Positions 21,060-24,724 of a DNA stretch of 24,724 nucleotides are shown piece after piece; the stretch's first letter is position 1; every line of letters begins with the position of its first letter. Source of the stretch: Lysobacteraceae bacterium (GTDB taxonomy: Bacteria; Pseudomonadota; Gammaproteobacteria; Xanthomonadales; Xanthomonadaceae). Where the stretch lies: positions 1 through 24,724 of the forward strand of contig DMID01000052.1 of assembly GCA_003449195.1 (NCBI GenBank), written 5' to 3'. The translations under genes and the position numbers were made by a program. The notes under the pieces are model-generated. The model worked only from the letters and a program-made list of their open reading frames with translations, did not search any database and was not told the DNA's origin.

Positions 21060-21069
21060 GATTATGAGT
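21060..21069. repeat. attR core of the 9.8 kb element
   Basis: This is the second copy of gattatgagt. To its right the sequence continues as host tRNA 5' half and then rpoD. To its left lies element DNA (31 nt of spacer, then the replacement tRNA). Confidence 0.75.
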
Positions 21070-21099
21070 CCCCTGCTCTGACCGTTGAGCTATAGGCCC
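21060..21099 (-). pseudogene. 5' half of the host tRNA(CAT) gene
   Basis: On the minus strand it reads acceptor strand GGGCCTA, TA, D-arm GCTC-AACGGTCA-GAGC, A, anticodon-stem strand GGGGA and loop CTCATAA, then TC. It then runs into AAGAGG, which cannot pair with the stem. The missing 3' half, with matching TCCCT, T-arm and TGGGCCC, lies at 11192-11237. It is not a functional tRNA on its own, but its transcript would lead into the intact tRNA. Confidence 0.88.
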
Positions 21100-21114
21100 G
21101 CAGAACGGCTTGGC

Positions 21115-21120
21115 ATTGTA
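21115..21120 (-). promoter_or_regulatory. Candidate -10 box of the host tRNA promoter
   Basis: TACAAT on the minus strand lies 15 bp before the first tRNA base (21099), suiting a transcription start at about 21108. No good -35 is visible, because the upstream position is taken by the rpoD terminator stem. The alternative is read-through from rpoD. Confidence 0.4.
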
Positions 21121-21123
21121 GCC

Positions 21124-21156
21124 GCAGAAACAGAGAAGCCCGTCTTTCGACGGGCT
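21124..21156 (-). terminator. Rho-independent terminator of rpoD
   Basis: AGCCCGTC (21137-21144), loop TTTC, and GACGGGCT (21149-21156) form a perfect 8-bp stem. On the minus strand it is followed by TTCTCTGTTTC. It lies 30 bp after the rpoD stop. Confidence 0.85.
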
Positions 21157-21185
21157 CCAATGTGTTGCCTTGTTGCGCTGCCGGA

Positions 21186-23051
<1,866 letters not shown>

Positions 23052-23092
23052 GCGTGTCTCGCCACCGGCTGAGGGAATACGGGGAACCATGC

Positions 23093-23098
23093 ATTATA
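23093..23098 (-). promoter_or_regulatory. rpoD promoter -10 box
   Basis: A perfect TATAAT on the minus strand with an upstream TGT (extended -10) lies 42 bp before the rpoD start codon, giving a 5' leader of about 35 nt. No recognisable -35 is present, as is common for extended -10 promoters. Confidence 0.6.
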
Positions 23099-23158
23099 AC
23101 AGGCAGCGGCGTCGGTGGTTCCGCCGCAGACCCGTGCGGGCCTTCCCGAGACGTCCTT

Positions 23159-23599
23159 TCAGGTCCGCAGCAGGAAGGTCACCGGCCCGTCGTTGACGAG
23201 GCTGACCACCATATGGGCACCGAAGCGGCCGGTTTCCACCCGTCCAGCATGCCGGGCCCGGCACTTGGCGACGAGCTGGTTGAAACCGCGTTCAGCCTCG
23301 GCCGGCGGCGCGGCGGTGCTGAAGCCCGGACGCATGCCCGAGCGGGTATCGGCCGCCAGCGTGAACTGGCTGACCAGCAGCAGCCCGCCGCCCGTGTCGG
23401 CAAGCGACAGGTTCATCCTGCCGGCAGCATCGGCAAACACGCGGTACCCCAGCAGCTTGCCTGCCATGCGCTCGATCTGCGCCCCGTCATCGCCCGGCTC
23501 CAGCCCGACCAGTGCCAGCAGCCCGGCCTCGATGCTGCCGACGGTTTCTCCCTCGACGACGACAGAAGCCCGGGTAACGCGCTGGATCAGCGAAATCAT
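23159..23599 (-). CDS. dtd: D-aminoacyl-tRNA deacylase
   Basis: This 146-residue cytoplasmic enzyme hydrolyses D-aminoacyl-tRNA (and Gly-tRNA-Ala), preventing D-residue misincorporation. Family motifs are SQFTL (77-81) and the C-terminal NDGPVTFLL, with the Gly-cisPro pair at 138-139. The N-terminal MISLIQRVTRASVVVEGETV is typical. Length is normal for the family. It is upstream of rpoD on the same strand, but rpoD has its own promoter in the 107-bp gap. Confidence 0.96.
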   Translation of the reverse strand: MISLIQRVTRASVVVEGETVGSIEAGLLALVGLEPGDDGAQIERMAGKLLGYRVFADAAGRMNLSLADTGGGLLLVSQFTLAADTRSGMRPGFSTAAPPAEAERGFNQLVAKCRARHAGRVETGRFGAHMVVSLVNDGPVTFLLRT

Positions 23600-23693
23600 G
23601 CGGAATCGACAGTGATGGACCGCCCGCCAGCATCCGGCATTGCCGCCATGCTGTCACCCCGGCCGGCAACGACGGCCCGGCTACACTGACGCG

Positions 23694-24593
23694 ATGAATC
23701 CCGAAATCCCCGCCGCAGCGATCTACCGCGCCGCGCGCCTGCTCACCCGTCTGCCGCGCCCGCTGCTGCGCCGGCTGGCCGCCGCCATCGCCTGGCTGTG
23801 GTGGACGCTGGACCGCCGCGAAAGCCGGGTGGCCCGGCGCAACCTCGAACTGGCCTATCCGCAGATGCCGGCGCCGGAGCGGCAAGCCCTGCAGCACGCC
23901 ATCCTGCGCACCACCGCCTGGCAAGCCATCGAGACCCTGCGCTTCTGGACCACGCCGCCGCAACGCAACCTGCGCCACGTCCGCGAAACCCAGGGCGTGG
24001 AACTGTTCGAAACCGCCAAGGCTGCCGGCCGGCCCTTGCTGATCGCCGCCCCGCATTACGGCAACTGGGAGCTGTTGAACCAATGGCTGGCTTCCCGCGG
24101 GCCGTATGCGTTCGTCTACCGCGTGCCCGAATCTCCCATCGGCGACGCCTTCCTGCTGCGTGCGCGCGGCATCGCCAACGTCACCCAGGTGCGGGCCGAA
24201 GGCAGCGCGGTACGCCAGCTGTGGAAGGCACTAAAGGCCGGTGGCACGGTGGCGATCCTGCCCGACCAGCAACCCAAGGCCGGCGATGGCGAATTCGCCC
24301 CGTTCTTCGGCGTGCAGGCGCTGACCATGACCTTGCTGTCGCGGCTGGCCGAACGCACCGATGCCACGGTGCTGGTGGCCTATTGCGAGCGGCTGGGCGA
24401 AGGCCCCGATTTCGCGCTGCATTTCGAACCGGCGCCGGCCGCCATCGCCAGCCCCGACCACGTCGTCGCGGTCACCGCGCTGAACGCCGCCGTGGAAGCC
24501 GTGGCCCGCCGCGATCCGGCGCAATACCAGTGGACCTACAAGCGCTACACGCTGCGCCCCTCCGGCCTGGGCGAGGACAACCCCTACCGATGA
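23694..24593 (+). CDS. Lysophospholipid/lauroyl acyltransferase (LpxL/HtrB family)
   Basis: The protein has 299 residues. Start ATG 23694 is chosen over the in-frame 23640 because the upstream codons give a Pro/Cys/Arg-rich, non-conserved stretch. The family transfers a secondary acyl chain to the lipid A precursor at the inner membrane. The H(x4)E catalytic motif is HYGNWE (H121, E126). Also present are an N-terminal hydrophobic anchor (LLRRLAAAIAWLWWTL), ARRNLELAYP, LPDQQPKAGDGEFAPFFG and YQWTYKRY near the C-terminus. It is divergent from dtd, and its stop overlaps the next start (24590-24593). Whether it acts as LpxL, LpxM or LpxP cannot be told. Confidence 0.9.
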   Translation: MNPEIPAAAIYRAARLLTRLPRPLLRRLAAAIAWLWWTLDRRESRVARRNLELAYPQMPAPERQALQHAILRTTAWQAIETLRFWTTPPQRNLRHVRETQGVELFETAKAAGRPLLIAAPHYGNWELLNQWLASRGPYAFVYRVPESPIGDAFLLRARGIANVTQVRAEGSAVRQLWKALKAGGTVAILPDQQPKAGDGEFAPFFGVQALTMTLLSRLAERTDATVLVAYCERLGEGPDFALHFEPAPAAIASPDHVVAVTALNAAVEAVARRDPAQYQWTYKRYTLRPSGLGEDNPYR

Positions 24594-24724
24594 TGCCCGA
24601 TGCGCCGATGCCGGCCCCTGCCGCCGCACCTGTGGACTGGCAGCCCTTGCCGGCGCGCGGCGCGCGCCTGTGGGCGATGCGCCATGCCATCGGTTTCGGC
24701 CTGCCGGCCACGCTGGCGGCAGCC
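24590..24724 (+). CDS. Start of a membrane protein gene, cut by the window edge
   Basis: An ATG at 24590 (or 24593) overlaps the stop of the acyltransferase gene, and the frame stays open to the window end (45 codons). It begins MMPDAPMPAPAAAPVDWQPLP and continues with RGARLWAMRH and a hydrophobic segment IGFGLPATLAAA, suggesting a short cytoplasmic N-terminus followed by a TM helix. It could be a PH-domain (YdbS-like) membrane protein, but too little is visible to be sure. Confidence 0.55.
   Translation, partial: MMPDAPMPAPAAAPVDWQPLPARGARLWAMRHAIGFGLPATLAAA

Larger units (their letters stand above)
11228..21069. mobile_element. Integrative element splitting a tRNA(CAT) gene; satellite-like
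   Basis: The element is bounded by the 10-bp core repeats at 11228 and 21060 (9832 bp from repeat to repeat). It has an integrase 170 bp inside the left end, a methyltransferase, a leftward replication-type operon (alpA, primase-helicase, DUF669), a gene-free control region, five small rightward genes, a SmaI-like endonuclease and a full tRNA gene at the right end. The host tRNA is separated into halves at the two ends. There are no capsid, portal, tail, large terminase, relaxase or mating genes, so it would need a helper for transfer. It may be a phage satellite or a small integrative plasmid-like element. I do not recognise it as a named family. Confidence 0.85.

Overview
The window is GC-rich gammaproteobacterial DNA, most likely from Xanthomonadaceae (Xanthomonas/Stenotrophomonas/Lysobacter relatives). 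The main grounds are a housekeeping sigma-70 with an acidic insert and the local order tRNA(CAT)-rpoD-dtd-lauroyl acyltransferase. No taxon search was possible. Three blocks can be recognised.

Block 1 (1-11191) is a metal and envelope resistance region. It holds a czcCBA-type RND efflux operon (czcC cut by the window edge), a lipid A phosphoethanolamine transferase (eptA/mcr family) preceded by a 41-codon His-containing ORF, a 77-codon stump of an arnT-like glycosyltransferase that breaks off at about 7085, an SPC-type metal P-type ATPase, and an outward-facing P4-type tyrosine integrase (9833-11011). The integrase lies about 180 bp from a tRNA 3' half, so this block looks like an island that entered at the tRNA 3' end.

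Block 2 (11228-21069, about 9.8 kb) is a second, complete-looking integrated element. Its left end has an integrase overlapping a DNA methyltransferase. A leftward operon follows in the middle: AlpA-type regulator, primase-polymerase/helicase, DUF669-like putative ssDNA-binding protein. Next comes an 800 bp gene-free stretch with iterated GGGATAT motifs (candidate origin or control region), then a rightward set of five small genes, the first carrying a DUF5681 domain. At the right end are a SmaI-like restriction endonuclease and a complete tRNA(CAT) gene. No capsid, portal, large terminase or conjugation genes are present, so it resembles a phage satellite or small integrative element.

Block 3 (21060-24724) is chromosomal backbone: rpoD and dtd on the minus strand, a lipid A acyltransferase, and the start of a further gene.

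The main finding is how block 2 sits in the chromosome. A host tRNA(CAT) gene is cut in its anticodon loop. The 5' half stays beside rpoD (21060-21099) and the 3' half lies at the far end of the element (11192-11237). The two halves share a 10-bp core (gattatgagt on the plus strand), and their anticodon and acceptor stems pair only with each other. The element appears to carry a complete substitute tRNA(CAT) (20952-21028) that ends up 31 nt from the crossover point, downstream of the 5' half and possibly under the host tRNA promoter. The methyltransferase and SmaI-like endonuclease are at opposite ends of the integrated element but would become near neighbours across attP in the excised circle. 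Together these suggest an element that disrupts a probably essential tRNA gene, supplies the replacement, and adds a restriction-modification addiction module.
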